DNA of 64,000 nucleotides from Symsagittifera roscoffensis (GCF_963678635.1 NC_087070.1:23425419-23489418); one strand, 5' to 3'. Positions 21,095 through 33,596 are shown, counted from the first letter of the stretch. Notes: a model not told the origin generated them from the sequence alone. Program-made: numbers and translations.

Positions 21095-22140
21095 TTCAAA
21101 TAAGTGACTGACACTAAAAAAATTACATTGAATTCAAACTATTTTGAACATTACGTCTGATCAAACTTCTGGAAACGCTACTTTTTGCATTAATAAATTT
21201 TCATTTGATTGTGTTCTTGTGTTTTATTAAATATCAGTGAGATCGCTCGAAAAAGAGTTACATTAAAAATAGCGGGTTGCTGCTAAAACACTTAAAAGTT
21301 TTGATAAATTAAAGTTTCGAAAATACAGTAGAAAATTGATAAATAGTTAAAAGACACTAGACTTTTCATAGTTGAAATATATTAAAGAGTAAGGGTTATT
21401 GCACAAGCAGCACCTTACTTTTCGACCACATTGAGGTAAAAAAATGAGAAAAATTTTAACAATCTGAAAACAGTTCAGAAATAAATTTTTCAAATGTTTT
21501 TTTTTCGAACTGAAAAACTTTTGAAACAAATTTTCCAGAAGAAAAAACTAAAAAAAAGTACGCAATCAACGTTCAACTTGCATTAACAGTCTATGTTGGC
21601 TGGGACTTCCTTCAAACTATGATAATTCAGTCAACAAAACAGTTTTCTGATGTTTTGTTAACCCACACTTGGACAATTTTGTTAACCCAAATGCAATATT
21701 TGAGACTTGAATACATCTAGCCAAATAAATTACCCACTCAGGAGAACACGTTTAATACTACTGACCGGACTCTTTTCGCTGGCTGTATCAGGTGAACTCT
21801 TTCCCGTCTCAAAAAAATTACCCATCTCACAATTCTTATTGAATTTTGTCACACAGCCATCCTCAACTGGCGTATGGAATCTTTTAGATGGTGTATGGAA
21901 TCTTTTAGACCTTCTCATGTAAATTCGAGCATCATTTTCCTAATTTTTATTCTTCTTCACATAACCACTTTTGTCTTTTTGCTGATGCGGCTTTTTGTTT
22001 ATTTTGTTGAGATTCGATGGTTCAAGAAACTTTTTTCAAGTTCGTCCTTCTGTTGAAAGCGACAAAACTAACCCTCTTCTGAATCTTTCTCGTCTAATGT
22101 ACTATCTTGTCTCTAGAATCTCCCTCGAGATCATGTCACC
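21095..22140. repeat. Segmental duplication pair 1, right copy
   Basis: Direct-orientation partner of 19,850-20,890, about 1.25 kb away. Order and orientation of landmarks are kept. There is no preserved reading frame between the copies, so it is likely a duplicated non-coding or decayed sequence. Confidence 0.6.
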
Positions 22141-22189
22141 TAATATTATAATAACTTAAGGGTTGAAAAGTTCCCCTGAGGGATCAAAA

Positions 22190-23480
22190 TAAAATGGACC
22201 AAGTATCCTTGCAGCCGGAAAAGTTTTGTATTCTTTCGCTTTCGAAGTAATAACTTCATCTAATTGCTCTTATTCTGAGCTCAATTCAATTGGTTTTCCC
22301 CGAAGTCTGCTGCCCTAAATGACATGACCAGACATTCAGACACAATTGATTGTCACTGATTTAGCCATAAATCGTTTTGGTGATTTACTCTCAGCTTTTT
22401 TTTTGGTTCAAAACCCAAAACACAATATTGGGGCAAAAAATTTGTTGAACAACAAATGTTTATTCTTTTAATTTGGTTTCTTGGATAAATGATCCAGCCT
22501 GTTCATTTTTCCGCTTCATGGCGGTAAATATGTCTCTGAAACTCTTTAGTCGAGAATCTCAACTCCGGTTATTCAGACTTCATCAGCTCAGCTACTTTCT
22601 CATAAACCATACGCATAGCTAAGTCAGACTAACTGCATCAGAGTTTTTCTAGAACCAGCAATGTTCTGATTGTTTGTTAAATCTATCGACTTTTGAACTG
22701 TGAATTGTTCCAATAGAGATAATATTTGGGGGCTATTCTCATGCGCGAAGGACCGAATGAGCAAAAAAAAACAAAATTAGCCGAAAGTAGAAAGAAGTAA
22801 TTGCCATTCAATTAAATTGAATTAAATGAAGGTATATTTTGCTTCTTTCATAACAAAACCCTTGAAATTGAAAATTTGTTCCAATTCGGCGGCGGTCAGT
22901 GACGATTTGAAAATTTTGCATATTTCTGCCGTTTTTATATTCGGCCAATATCAATATTCAGTCCCTGGAAATGTTTACTTTCTTTCCAAATTTTAGATTA
23001 CTGAAATCTGATTGGCTGATTTTTGTTTTCGCGCATTCAGTCTTTCGCGTATGAGGGATTCCACCATAAATTTTCAGTGCTTCGATAATACTAGAAATGG
23101 GATTTTAGTGTAGCGCTTTTTCAAAGGTGTTTGAACGAAAGCGATTCCCTTCTTGTAGCACATTTTTTGGCAAAACCGCTTTATCTGCTTGATGATATGG
23201 CATCCTTGTTTTGTACGGCTTCTAATCGCTTAGTAATTTGATCGCTTTCAGAAGAGGCAAGAACTTGAAGGTTTTTTTTTGCGATATCAATTAAAATTTT
23301 GAAACCTGGTAATACCTTCGTAATTTTGAATTGAATAAAACTGACCATCTAGTCGGTTTAGTGACATTTGGCTGCGGATTTGTTATTGAGAGGAACTTCC
23401 TCGGACCTTGTAACGTAATATCATGTTTCACTGTGCCCTTTTATAGTTTGAAACTTCATCGTTCGTTTTATTTCTCAAAA
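22190..23480. repeat. Segmental duplication pair 2, left copy
   Basis: Blocks of this region recur in order at 23,490-24,190: the GTGGTAAATATGT(A/C)TCTGAAACTCTT segment, TTCAGAC(C/T)TCATCAGCTCAG, the CAGTGCTTC(G/A)ATAATAC segment and CGCTTTCAGAAGA. The left copy is longer, with about 370 bp (near 22,690-23,060) absent from the right copy. Confidence 0.65.
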
Positions 23481-23489
23481 TAAACTGGA

Positions 23490-24190
23490 TCATGTCCCCG
23501 TGCAACTGGGAAACTTTTTTGTTCTTTCGTTTTGGAAGCAAAAACTTCAAACTTCATCTGGTGGTAAATATGTATCTGAAACTCTTACAAAATCACCAGT
23601 CCGGGTATTCAGACCTCATCAGCTCAGTAACTTTCTAATAGAGATACGCATAGCTCAATCAGACTAACTGCTTCGGAGTTTTGATAGAGCCATTACTCTT
23701 TATCTGTTTGTAGAATCAATCGATTCATGTACTGTGAATTGTTGCGCTAGATTTAAATCTCCAGTGCTTCAATAATACCAGAAATGGGGAGTTCTTTTTT
23801 CTTCCGATTTCTCAAAATTGTTTAAGCGTCAGCAATTCCTTTCTTGTAGTACCTTCCCTGACAAAACTGCTTCTTGATGTGGCGTCCTTCATTTGTAGGA
23901 TTACTAAGAATACTTTTTATCGCTTTCAGAAGATGCAAGATCTTGAACGTTTTTTCGCAATATCATTTAAAATCTCGAAACCTGGATCAATTTTTTGTTT
24001 TTGGAACGCATAAAAATGATAATCTAGTCGGATTAGTGACATCTGGTTGTGAACTTTTTGTTGCAAAATTTTTCCTCTTTGTGAACTTTTTACGCGCACC
24101 AAACGCAGAAATGATGACTTGTCGTTTCAAACACAGTTATGATGTTATGAGTTTTTTGAGTCCCAAAATTTTTACGGAAACTACTGGTTC
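23490..24190. repeat. Segmental duplication pair 2, right copy
   Basis: Tandem direct partner of the preceding unit. A 117-codon plus-strand frame at 23,874-24,227 overlaps it but is not conserved in the left copy, so I do not treat it as a gene. Confidence 0.6.
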
Positions 24191-25924
24191 CTTTGAAACT
24201 CAAAATTTGACTGCTGGTTTCTTTTGATCTTCTGACCTTATTAGCTACACGAGAGGTTCCAAAAGATCATGGGGACATTCATTTCGCTTTCAAAAATTGG
24301 AAGAACCTTATGCAACAACATACTTGTTCGGATCTAAACGACCCAGCGTCAAACACAGGAGAGCTGCTGTATAAAGAAAACTACCAAGCAGCGTGAATCT
24401 GGTAATTGTACGAGAATGATAAAAACTTCTGGCGTCGATTTAGTCACTATTAGAAATATCAAGAATTCAAAAGCTCTTAGTCTTTCACAATCAAACGTCT
24501 ATGAAACTAGAACCCAACAGATGAGGGCGGCTGTGTGAAAAATTGTTATAAGAACTGTGACCCTTGTAAAATTACGATAAATTCCAAAATTTGCCTTTAA
24601 ATGATTTTGTCGCTTTTAAAATACGTAAAAACCTATAAGAGCTCCATGCACCATTAATTTCATATAAAACTATTACGCCACATCAACAAAAAAACGCGGG
24701 CCGCCGTATAAAGAAACGCGCAAAGATTTGTGAATTTTTGTAAGTACCTTGACACTGGAAGTCATTTTTTTTGTACTGCCACCCGAAAAAAGACTGATAT
24801 TAGAATTTAGCTGACGTGTTCTTCCGTGTGTGTGACAAAATTTAGCTACATGTATTCAACGCTCACAAAATGAAGTTAAATCAACAAAAAAGTTCAAGAC
24901 TAGTCGTGCTAACTACATGAGCTAGATCAAACATCAGAAAGCATTTTATGAAACATTAGACTAGTTCATGAGTTGTGTTATATTCAAGAGGCAATTAATA
25001 TTCCTTGATGCATTTAATATTGGAAAGGAAATTTTTTGAAAGAGACCTTCGATACTCGATATAAAGGATGTTCGGTTATCCTTAAAAACCCTGGTGGATC
25101 AGGATAAATACGAGGTTAAACTGCGCATTCTGTGAACTGTAAGCGGATTCCGCAACTAAAACAGAACTGTTGCGGAATCCCAAGTTTTGCTACTTTTCTT
25201 TGATCTTCTTTGCTGTTTTGGATTCCACAGACATAGTTTTTAAAATGTACTACTCAAAATTGCTCCAAAAATAGGCCACTCCGGAATCCACAACAAAATG
25301 TGTGAAACCCAGAACAGTTTGTGGGATCCATAAACAAATTATAATATATGTCTTACGTAAACTTAAGCTGATGAGGAATCCGCAACTGTCAATGGAATCA
25401 GAAAACTGTCAGCGGAATCCGCAAATTCCGCAAATTGTAAGCAAATCCGCAAATTGTTCTTAACTTCTAACATAACCCCAAGCATTAATATATACACTTA
25501 TAGTCTTGTTTTCTAAACAACTTTTTTTCAGTGAGATATTGTTGAAAATGATTCATACATATTTTTTCTTTCAAATGATGGATTACTTATTTGAGAATTA
25601 CTACATACAACTCGGGATGGGGGAGGCTGTTTTCTTTCGGATAGCTATCATCCAATGATATAATGTCAAAATGAGTTGACGCTAGTACAAACTAACTTTT
25701 TGGTCTAAATTTTTGAAAGCCTGAGTGTGGCTGTTTAAGGAATCATTTTGGTTTAAAAAATGAAGTTCAATTTAAGCGCTTAGGTTGATTAGATTCTTGA
25801 TCAGTTGTTAGTTGTGTCAATTAACCGTTTGAAATTGAAGGCCATGCCTGCCATCTTTGTGTTTTGTGCAAATTCACATCCGACTAAAGGGTCAAAAAAA
25901 ATTTAAATAGTGTTTTTTTTGTAG
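24191..25924. other. Intergenic with a GGAATCCGCAA motif cluster
   Basis: Between about 25,140 and 25,460 the motif GGAATCCGCAA, or its complement, occurs repeatedly with variants GATTCCGCAACT and AAATCCGCAAATT. The same core GCGGATTCCGC reappears near 27,100-27,150. No gene is recognised in the rest. Confidence 0.45.
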
Positions 25925-26238
25925 TTCTTAGGTTGATGGCATAGATGCGACAGAAAAGGTGCGACCGACAGAGATCATCATCAAATTCGCCATGCCTACG
26001 TTTGCATAAGTTTGCATACTTTTGCTGCTGAAGTCGTAAAACAGTTCATGCGGTAATACCAAAATTACCCACGAGAGCAAAATACCAGCAAACGCTTTGG
26101 TTAAAAGAGCGCTTCTTGTAATTGTTAGCGAGCCGCTGAGAGTTTTATAGCACCGCCAGTAGAGAAAACTGCAGATGGTCACCAGCGATATGTTGAATAC
26201 AACTCGACAATAATTCATCGCGACACCAGTTGTAAAGC
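25925..26238 (-). CDS. Candidate 3' exon of a multi-pass membrane protein
   Basis: On the minus strand a TTTCACAG acceptor (ending at 26,239) precedes an open frame of about 103 codons to a TAA at about 25,925-25,927. It contains three hydrophobic stretches: near VVFNISLVTICSFLYW, KAFAGILLSWVILVLPHELF and ANLMMISVGRTF. The spacing would suit late transmembrane helices of a seven-helix receptor, with a W..L.LP-like motif in the middle helix. I cannot name a family. Composition is more balanced than the flanks, supporting a real exon. It may be a decayed fragment. Confidence 0.3.
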
Positions 26239-27148
26239 TGTGAAATGATTTTTTTTTGAGTGTGTTAACCAGAAAATTTAATCGTTTTCATCTGAACGAG
26301 TGCGTCTAACCTCAAATGTGCATTTTTCCAAGAAGACCAACTATTGGTGAAAAAAGTATCATTCAGCACCAGTTTTCTTTTTTTTTTTAGTACCAGATGG
26401 TTCAAAAACATCTTAAGTCGAAAAATAACGTGTAAATTATCAAAGGCAAACCAAAAGTTTCTGAAATATTTGCAATTGAGTTGATTAATTCCGTTGAAAC
26501 CCACCCAATATAGTAAATACAATGGAACAAAAATGAGCAGTCATTTTACTTTTTCAGCTAAAATATTTATTTTATTGAAAATTTAAAAGTTTTTTGGAGA
26601 TGTTTCTAGCATATTAAGTTCTGAGTTCGGACATGAATCTTGGCAAAGTTAGACTGCAGTCAAGTAGTGAATTTTCAACAAAAATTGAAGGTGCTCTTGA
26701 TTTGTTTCTCTAACCTGTTTGATTACCTATAAAAGATCAGAGCAAAACTTTGAAATGATCATTTCCAAAAAAATGAGACCAATTTTTTTAAAAAGATTAT
26801 TAACCAAAACCTGCTTAGTCCATTTAACTGACGAAAAAATTAGACAAATTTCGCTAATCTCATTTTTGTGATAGAGGCCAATAGTTCAGTTAGATCGTTT
26901 TTTCCATCCTTTTTAGTAAGTGTCCGCGTAACTCACTCCTCAAAAAAATAATCAGACCAGGAACCGTCCTGAAATTAAACAGTTTATACATTGCGAGGCC
27001 AAACCGAGTGATTAATAGGCAAAAGACTTGCTGTCTTTAGGTCACGGGAATTCAGAGACAAGTCTTCCAAAATATGCGCGGATTCTACCTAGAAATATTC
27101 CGCGGATTCCGCTAATTCTATTTTCGACCTGTTACGGAATCCGCGTAC
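26239..27148. other. Intergenic or intronic, nothing firm
   Basis: If the flanking exons belong together, this is intron. A short minus-strand coding-like piece near 26,300-26,345 is too small to support. No other signal is seen. Confidence 0.3.
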
Positions 27149-27273
27149 AGTCCACGAAGCACACAGTTTGGCCTCCTGATGAAAGACCATTCCATTCATC
27201 AGCAACTGACCCGGTTGACAAACAATGCTAGTCACGCATATTTCGTTTTGAAAAATGCGCATATCATACAGCT
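27149..27273 (-). CDS. Candidate internal exon on the minus strand
   Basis: A strong acceptor (pyrimidine-rich, CTTTTTCTACAG) is followed by a 125-nt open frame containing ICVTSIVCQPGQLLMNGMVF and ending near a GTACGC donor. It has a hydrophobic core that could be a transmembrane helix. Its phase does not join directly to the exons at 25,925-26,238 or 36,988-37,161, so at least one more exon would be needed if they form one gene. Confidence 0.28.
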
Positions 27274-28480
27274 CTGTAGAAAAAGTTTTTGTGAAAAATT
27301 TGCAGAAGGTTAAGAATAAAACACACATTTTCAATATGTTTCCGTGCTTCATTTGAAAAACTAGTGCAAAATATGAAACACTTGTGCAATATTTAAATAT
27401 TGCACTAGTGTTTCAAATTTTGCCATAGTTTTTTAATTATGTAACTGAAACATTTGTGCAATAAATTTCCGAAAACAATCAACCAAATCAAATTAGAAAG
27501 AAAAAATCGCTTGTTAACGAGAAACCTTTTTCAAACGTATGTTTTTTTTGTACTTGTGTTTCATACCAGACAAGCAACAGCTTACATTGCATCCGGAACT
27601 TTGTTCACATCATTACACTGTGAGTTTGTTTTTTCACACAATTTCTCGTTGCAATTTTTGCTGTTGCTTATCTGCTACAAAATTTGCAGATTTCGCAGTT
27701 TTTTGTTTGCAAAAAATTGCTTGTCATACTGATTTCGTAAATCGAAGTAGCATGATAAGCATTTTTTCATAGACTCCATTAAGGGAATTGCATGATAATC
27801 ATATTGTTTTGTATAGACTGGAGGTGAAACCGGGCTAGCGAAAAGACCAATATACGAGTTGTTTAGCTCTTAACCGAGAACCAATGTTTTGTTTTTGTTC
27901 TGATTGAGAATATTGTTCGTGATTTTTCTTGGCTCAATAGATTTGTCTCACCCTCAAGCAAGGAGCACTGAATATAACGGACCTCAAAACTCTCCCAACC
28001 CCCCCCCCCCCCCCCCCCCCCTTATATTCAGCGGTGATTCAGTGCACGGTAATATGTTATCATCAAGAAAACAAGAAAAGATATAGTTGTTAAAACAATA
28101 GTAGAGTCTTAAAAATGAAATTAAATTTAATCTTAATCCTCGGAACCGATTAATTTTTCAAACTGATTTACGAAAAATCTGTTTAAATAAAAACATTGTG
28201 AAAGCTTAAAAATGGAAAATTTAAAGCTAAGACTCTCTAAAATCTTTTTCGAGTTTCTGGAATAAATTCATGTAAAATATTTTGGAAGTTCTACTCCTAA
28301 TTTTTTCTTGAGATTACATAAAATGTGCTTATAAAAATTGTATAACTCGAATTAATTTTGCTTAGTCAAATTTCTTGTATTTCAGGATACGCATGAACAC
28401 ATTTTAGTTTACAGCCACCGAAAAAGACATTTTTCATTATAGCCCCCCTAGCAATAATGGCTAACGCATAATGTAGATAT
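27274..28480. other. Intergenic with a 23-C homopolymer
   Basis: A run of 23 C residues lies at 27,999-28,021. A TCATAGACT...GAATTGCATGATAA(T)CAT segment near 27,765-27,825 resembles one at about 36,890-36,950. No gene is recognised. Confidence 0.4.
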
Positions 28481-28720
28481 TGGTGATTTTTCCTAATTGA
28501 AATGGAATTGATCTTTCTTATTCAGTTCAAACTGAAAGATCACTTCCCGATTTTTGTTAAAATTAGCTGGTGAAACATGACCTTTTGTCATTGGTTCGAG
28601 CAACTTTGTGCGGGTGATTTACCATATATATTTGATCTGATTGGCTACTGGAATTATCACTCAAATCTCATTAATTCACTCCTTATTAATCAACCGTTTG
28701 TCGCTGCAATAACCTTGAAA
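28481..28720 (+). repeat. 5' LTR of the copia element, 240 bp
   Basis: Begins TGGTGATTTT and ends CCTTGAAA directly before the primer-binding site. It contains an inverted repeat (GATCTTT...AAAGATC enclosing CAGTT/AACTG) and a TATATAT box candidate near 28,625. Confidence 0.9.
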
Positions 28721-28734
28721 GGTTATGGGCCCAG
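28721..28734 (+). promoter_or_regulatory. Primer-binding site matching the anticodon region of initiator tRNA-Met
   Basis: GGTTATGGGCCCAG directly follows the LTR and is fully complementary to the anticodon-arm region of eukaryotic initiator tRNA-Met. Drosophila copia and relatives prime with a cleaved half of that tRNA, so this fits the family. Confidence 0.85.
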
Positions 28735-29569
28735 ATGCCCAATAACGAGTGAAAAGTCAGGAGTCAAGATTGACTGTTTGTTCAAACGAATAAGGAAAAA
28801 AGCTGAGATTTGCAGTGGAGTTGTGACAGTGAAAATCACAACTTGAAATATACAACTGATCAGTTAGACAACTGCGAGAAAAGCAGGCCAAAACTACTTG
28901 GAGATAGACAATTGATCAGACAGAGAAGTGCAAAGATAGAAGAAGGGCAACACAACTTCTAGAGATAGACAACTCTGACGATAGAAGCAGGGAAACACAT
29001 CAGAGAAGAAGAGAAGACGATCAAAAGCTGCACGAAGGAGGACTGAGTGAGCACAGCAGTGGAAGAAGCACTACACTATTGATAGTGAAATAAAACTGAA
29101 GCAAACTGATAAGTTACATGTTTTATTTGTAAAAGTTGCTGATTTATACTCAATTTTTGCGGAAGGATAAATTCGTTCGTACGCGGTTGCTCGAATCCGA
29201 CACAAAATCAATCCAAAGAATACATTGCAATTAAAAGAAAAAGAAATTGATACCCCAGAATAAAAAGACGAGTTTCTATTTTGCTAATATATATATTACC
29301 TAGTATGAAATCTGAGGAGGGACCTTAGCTTTGCTAAGTCGCTGATGTGTTATTCAGTACGCACTCCGTTAGGTTCCAAATCAGATTTAGGTAATCGAAT
29401 ATACTTGCATAGTTATATAAGCGGGCGATATCGATGTTTATAGAAAATGATTTTGATGTAAGAGAAAACGAGGTCATTGAACTTTACCTAGGGCAATACT
29501 TAATTTTTTGCTTATTTTTTTTTGTGTGTGAGAATTAAGTCGAAAATAAGAACTTGGATTAGGAAAGAA
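28735..29569 (+). other. Copia leader
   Basis: About 0.83 kb of untranslated leader, A/G-rich at first. It contains a small hairpin CTTAGC/GCTAAG near 29,327. No coding frame is recognised. Confidence 0.6.
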
Positions 29570-30040
29570 ATGTCGAAAACTGATAGGATAGTTTTTTCGA
29601 GAAAAGAAGAAGATTTTTGCTACTTTGATGAGCAATTTGAGGCACGAATTTTTCACTTGAATTTAAACAAGATTTTAGATGAGTCAGTTGATTATAGAAA
29701 CTTTATGCCAAGTTTAAGACCGAATGCAAGCAGTGATCAAAAACAAGCTGCGATAGATAAAGGAAAAAAGATTTTTGAAGAAAAACAGTTGCATATCTGG
29801 TACAAACTTGTGCAGGCTCTAGATAAGAAATCAGTTTTGTTTTTAAGACCGTATAAAGGCAATGGTAGCAAAGCTTGGGATGTTTTACGGAAAAGGTTTA
29901 AGAGTTTTGAAAGACCCAGGCTGCAAAAACTAATCTCCGAACTTACAACTTTGAAAAAGAATAGCAATGAAACAGTGATAGATTATTTGACTAGAGCAGA
30001 GGAGATTCAGTATAACTTAGAACAAGTGAACGAAGGATGA
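29570..30040 (+). pseudogene. gag: Copia Gag, N-terminal part
   Basis: Translation most likely starts at ATG 29,570. The frame shows the copia-type Gag layout (capsid-like helices ending in DYLTRAEEIQYNL) and stops at TGA 30,038-30,040 through a one-base frame change. The rest of Gag continues in the next frame, which begins four bases earlier. Confidence 0.85.
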
Positions 30041-31236
30041 GTGAAAAAATGTTAATTTCAATTATTTTGGAAGGACTTCCAAAACAATTTGAAACTTTTT
30101 CTACTATAGCTAAGTTTAGTAGAGATGAGAAAAATTTAGATGAGTTGAAAAGAGATTTAGTGAATTTTGATAGCGAGAGACAAGTAATCGAAAAAGAGCA
30201 TGCTTTTAATAGCGAGAACAGAGTTTGTTTCAAGTGTCATAAAAGAGGACATGTGTCGAAACAGTGCAGAGAAAACTTAAGCAGCAGACGAGATAGTGAA
30301 GATAGAGCTCGAAAAATTCAGTGCTATGAGTGCAAGGAGTTTGGACATATTGCAAAATATTGCCAAGCAAAGAAAAAGTTCATTAGTAAGACTAAACGAG
30401 AACAGCAGAACCTAGTAGCTGAAACAGAGGCTCATTTTAGTTTCCTGAGTGGAGTGTCTCCGGGCGAGGACTTAGTTGTAGACTCTGGAGCTACCAGTAA
30501 TATGATTAAGGATCGAGACATGTTTGTTAGTTTAGATGAGAACTTCAAAGGATCGGTTAGCAATGCAAATTTCTCTGAATCAAAAATTTTAGGGAAAGGT
30601 GAAGTTAGATTCAGAGTAAAAGATGAGAAAGGCGAGTTTAAGATGATTGAGCTGAAGGATAATTTGTACGTTCCTGAAAACTCAAGAAGTTTTCTGAGTG
30701 TATCAAAAATGAAGATAGCAGGAGCAGAAGGTGTTTTTGGTGCGAGCTCGTTTGTTCGCCAGGGAAATGGATCAGTTTACCCATTAAGAGAGGAAAGTGG
30801 TCTCTTTTTATGGGACACATTTGTAGGAAAAGATGAGTGTTATGTAGTAAGCACACTGAAACAGTGGCATTGCAGGATGGGTCATAATAACTACAAAGAT
30901 TTAGGTCATTTGGAGCAACATGTTGAAGGCATGAAGATTAGTGATTTTAAAATTGAGAATTGTGAAACTTGTGAGTTGAATAAAGCAAAAAAGAAGCCAG
31001 TCCCGAAAGATTCTTATACCAGGGCAACCAGGACACCAGATTTTGTTCACGCAGATATTTTAGGCCCGCTAGCAGAGGATGGACATAGATATGCTATCGG
31101 TTTTGTGGACAGTTTTTCTAGATATCTGAAAATTTATTTCATGAAGACGAGAGATGAGGCAACAGAAAAGTTGGAAAAGTTCATTGCAGACATAGGAGTC
31201 CCTCAGACTTTAGTTTCAGACGGCGCAGGAGAATAG
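30037..31236 (+). pseudogene. Copia Gag C-terminus, protease and integrase N-terminal part
   Basis: Residues 64-77 and 96-109 are CX2CX4HX4C zinc knuckles. Protease follows with VVDSGATSN at about 147-155. The GAG-pre-integrase zinc finger (H...H...CETC) lies near 280-330. Integrase begins with HADILGPL and includes the second aspartate in LVSDGAGE. A TAG at 31,234-31,236 then stops the frame before the catalytic glutamate. Confidence 0.9.
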
Positions 31237-31617
31237 ATTGGTCAAGATTTTAGGCGAGTTTCTAGGAAACAAAAAATAAGACTGGAAACATTGGCTCCTT
31301 ATACCCCTCAAGAGAACGGAAAGATAGAAAGCTTGTGGGGAAAAATTACTCCAATGGCTCGCTGCATGATTTTTGATGCTAATTTATCGAAAACTTATTG
31401 GCCTTATGCTCTTAATATGGCTGCTAATCTCAAAAAAATGTGTTTTCATTCTGCTATAGGCAAAACACCCTACGAGTCAATATATGGAGAAAAACCCAAC
31501 CTTAATTTTGTGAAAACTTTTGGGTGTGTAGCGTATAGTTTTGTGAAAAAACACTTTCGCAAAAAACTAGACAAAAACTCTAGAAGGGGAATTTTTCTGG
31601 GGGACATCGGAAAATAG
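31237..31617 (+). pseudogene. Copia integrase C-terminal part
   Basis: Continues in the same frame as the preceding piece after the TAG. The integrase glutamate is in PQENGKIESLWGK, and FGCVAYSFV and GIFLG mark the C-terminal copia integrase region. A frame change inside a G-run near 31,598-31,604 then leads to TAG at 31,615-31,617. Confidence 0.85.
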
Positions 31618-33328
31618 TAAAGCTTATCTGATAGGAATTGAGAGTGAAGGAAAACTCAAAGTGCAAAAGTCTAGAAACGTTAGTTTTGACGAATCTAAGT
31701 TCTACTTTGAGAAAAAGACAGAAAGTGACGAAGGAGAAAGAGTAGGTGATGACGTATTTTTTGGAGAAGTTCTCGAAAATATACGGAAAGGTGCTAAGGA
31801 AGCTTTAGCAGACCCTGACCGGCAAGAAGCAATGAAAAAAGAGTTTAATTCATTAGAGAAAAACAAAGTTTGGGAACTAGTTAGAAATAGAGGAGAGAAG
31901 CCTATAGGCAGCAGATGGCATTTTGCTTTGAAGTACGGACCTAATGGTGAAATTTCCAGGATTAAGGCTAGGTTTGTTGCTAAAGGTTTTAGCCAAGTTG
32001 AGGGAAGGGATTTTCACGAAACGTATTCACCTACAGCCAAGATGTCGACCATAAGAATAATCCTGAGCTTAGCAGTTCAAAATAGGTATCAGTTGAGACA
32101 TTTAGACATTAAAACTGCTTACTTGAATGCCAAACTAGATGAAGAAATTCTTATGAAGCAACCTGAAGGGTTCGAGAAGTTTGATGAAGAAGGAAAACCT
32201 TTAGTTTGTCTTCTGAAGAAAGGTCCTTATGGACTGAAGCAGTCCGGTAGAAACTGGCATAGGACTCTAAAAAGCTATCTTGAGGAATTAGGTTTTGAAA
32301 ATTCAGTTTTTGATGAGTGCTTGTTTGTTAGGAGGATTGAGGGAGAGATAGAAGGTTTAATTTGCTTGTGGGTCGATGATATAGTGGTTTGTGGAGCAGA
32401 CAAAATTTTCTGTAGCTGGTTTGAAAGCAATATCTCTGAAAAATTTGAGATAAGCGAGATAAGTGATCTTAAATGGTTCTTAGGAATGAAAATTGATTAC
32501 TCAGGAAACGAAATTAGGATAAGCCAGGAGAAATATGTTGAAAAATTGATATCAAGATTTAGGATGACCGAAGCAAAGCCGATAATGACCCCTATTGGTG
32601 AAAACGAAAAATTGACAAAGGAAGATTGTCCTTTAGAAGGTAGCATAGAACAAGAAAATATAAAAAAATGTGACTATCGAGGACTTGTTGGTTGTCTAAA
32701 TTACCTAGCTTTTTCAAGTAGACCCGACATTTGCTTTGCAGCAAATCTTCTAAGTTCTTTTGTGGAAAACCCAGGTGAAAAGCATTGGAAAGCCGGAAAA
32801 AATTGTCTTAGATATCTGCTAGGAACAAAAGGTTTACCTTTAGTATACAGGAGGGATAAGGCCTTGAATCTTGTTAGCTATTCGGATGCGGACTGGGCTG
32901 GAAATATAGACAATAGGAGAAGTACCTCAGGATATTGTTTTAAACTCAGTGACAACTCAGGGGTAATCAGTTGGTCTAGCAGACTTCAGCGTTGTGTATC
33001 AACTTCAACAGCCGAAGCAGAACACAATGCTGTGGTCGAAACAGTAAAGGAAGGAATTCATTTACAGGGCATTTTTAGCGACTTAGGCATACTTTGTAAT
33101 AGGCTTTTAGAAGTTTTCGTTGATAACCAAGCTTGTATTGCCCTTAGTAAACACTCAATGAACCACGGCAAGACGAAGCATTTTGCCATAAAACTACACT
33201 TCCTTCGAGAGTTAGTTAAACAGAAGAAGGTGACATTAACCATTTTACCAACAGCAAACATGCCTGCCGACGCATTGACGAAAAACCTGGGAAAGTGCAA
33301 AACTGCTTTTTCCGAGACATACTACTAG
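31601..33328 (+). pseudogene. Copia reverse transcriptase and RNase H
   Basis: The frame is open from about 31,601 to TAG at 33,326-33,328. Reverse transcriptase motifs include KARFVAKGFSQ, HLDIKTAYLN, GPYGLKQSGRNWH and the active site LICLWVDDIV, where Trp replaces the usual Tyr of YVDD. RNase H follows with SYSDADWAGN, STAEAEHNAV and VDNQACIALS, ending near the 3' polypurine tract. This part is free of stops, so most decay lies upstream. Confidence 0.92.
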
Positions 33329-33340
33329 GAACCACCTAAT

Positions 33341-33356
33341 TTGAAAGGCGGGGTAA
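33341..33356 (+). promoter_or_regulatory. Copia polypurine tract
   Basis: TTGAAAGGCGGGGTAA lies directly before the 3' LTR. The purine run GAAAGGCGGGG is a plausible plus-strand primer. Confidence 0.6.
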
Positions 33357-33596
33357 TGGTGATTTTTCCTAATGGAACTGGAATTGATCTTTCTTATTCA
33401 GTTCAAACTGAAAGATCACTTCCCGATTTTTGTTAAAATTAGCTGGTGAAACATGACCTTTAGTCATTGGTTCGAACAACTTTGTGCGGGTGATTTACCA
33501 TATATATTTGATCTGATTTGCTACTGAAATTATCACTCAAATCTCATTAATTCACTCCTTATTAATCAACCGTTTGTCGCTGCAATAACCTTGAAA
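33357..33596 (+). repeat. 3' LTR of the copia element, 240 bp
   Basis: Same length and ends as the 5' LTR, with six substitutions between them. Confidence 0.9.

Larger units (their letters stand above)
28481..33596 (+). mobile_element. Ty1/copia LTR retrotransposon, decayed
   Basis: Two 240-bp LTRs (28,481-28,720 and 33,357-33,596) flank gag, protease, integrase, reverse transcriptase and RNase H in copia order. The LTRs differ at six positions by my count (about 2.5%), so insertion is not recent. The coding region has one frameshift in gag, one stop in integrase and one frameshift after integrase, so it cannot move on its own. No matching 5-bp target duplication is visible (GATAT against GTAAA). 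Confidence 0.95.

Noticed and set aside
28577-28846. 89-codon frame across the copia 5' LTR and leader
   Set aside because: It crosses the LTR end and primer-binding site and is not continued in the 3' LTR context.
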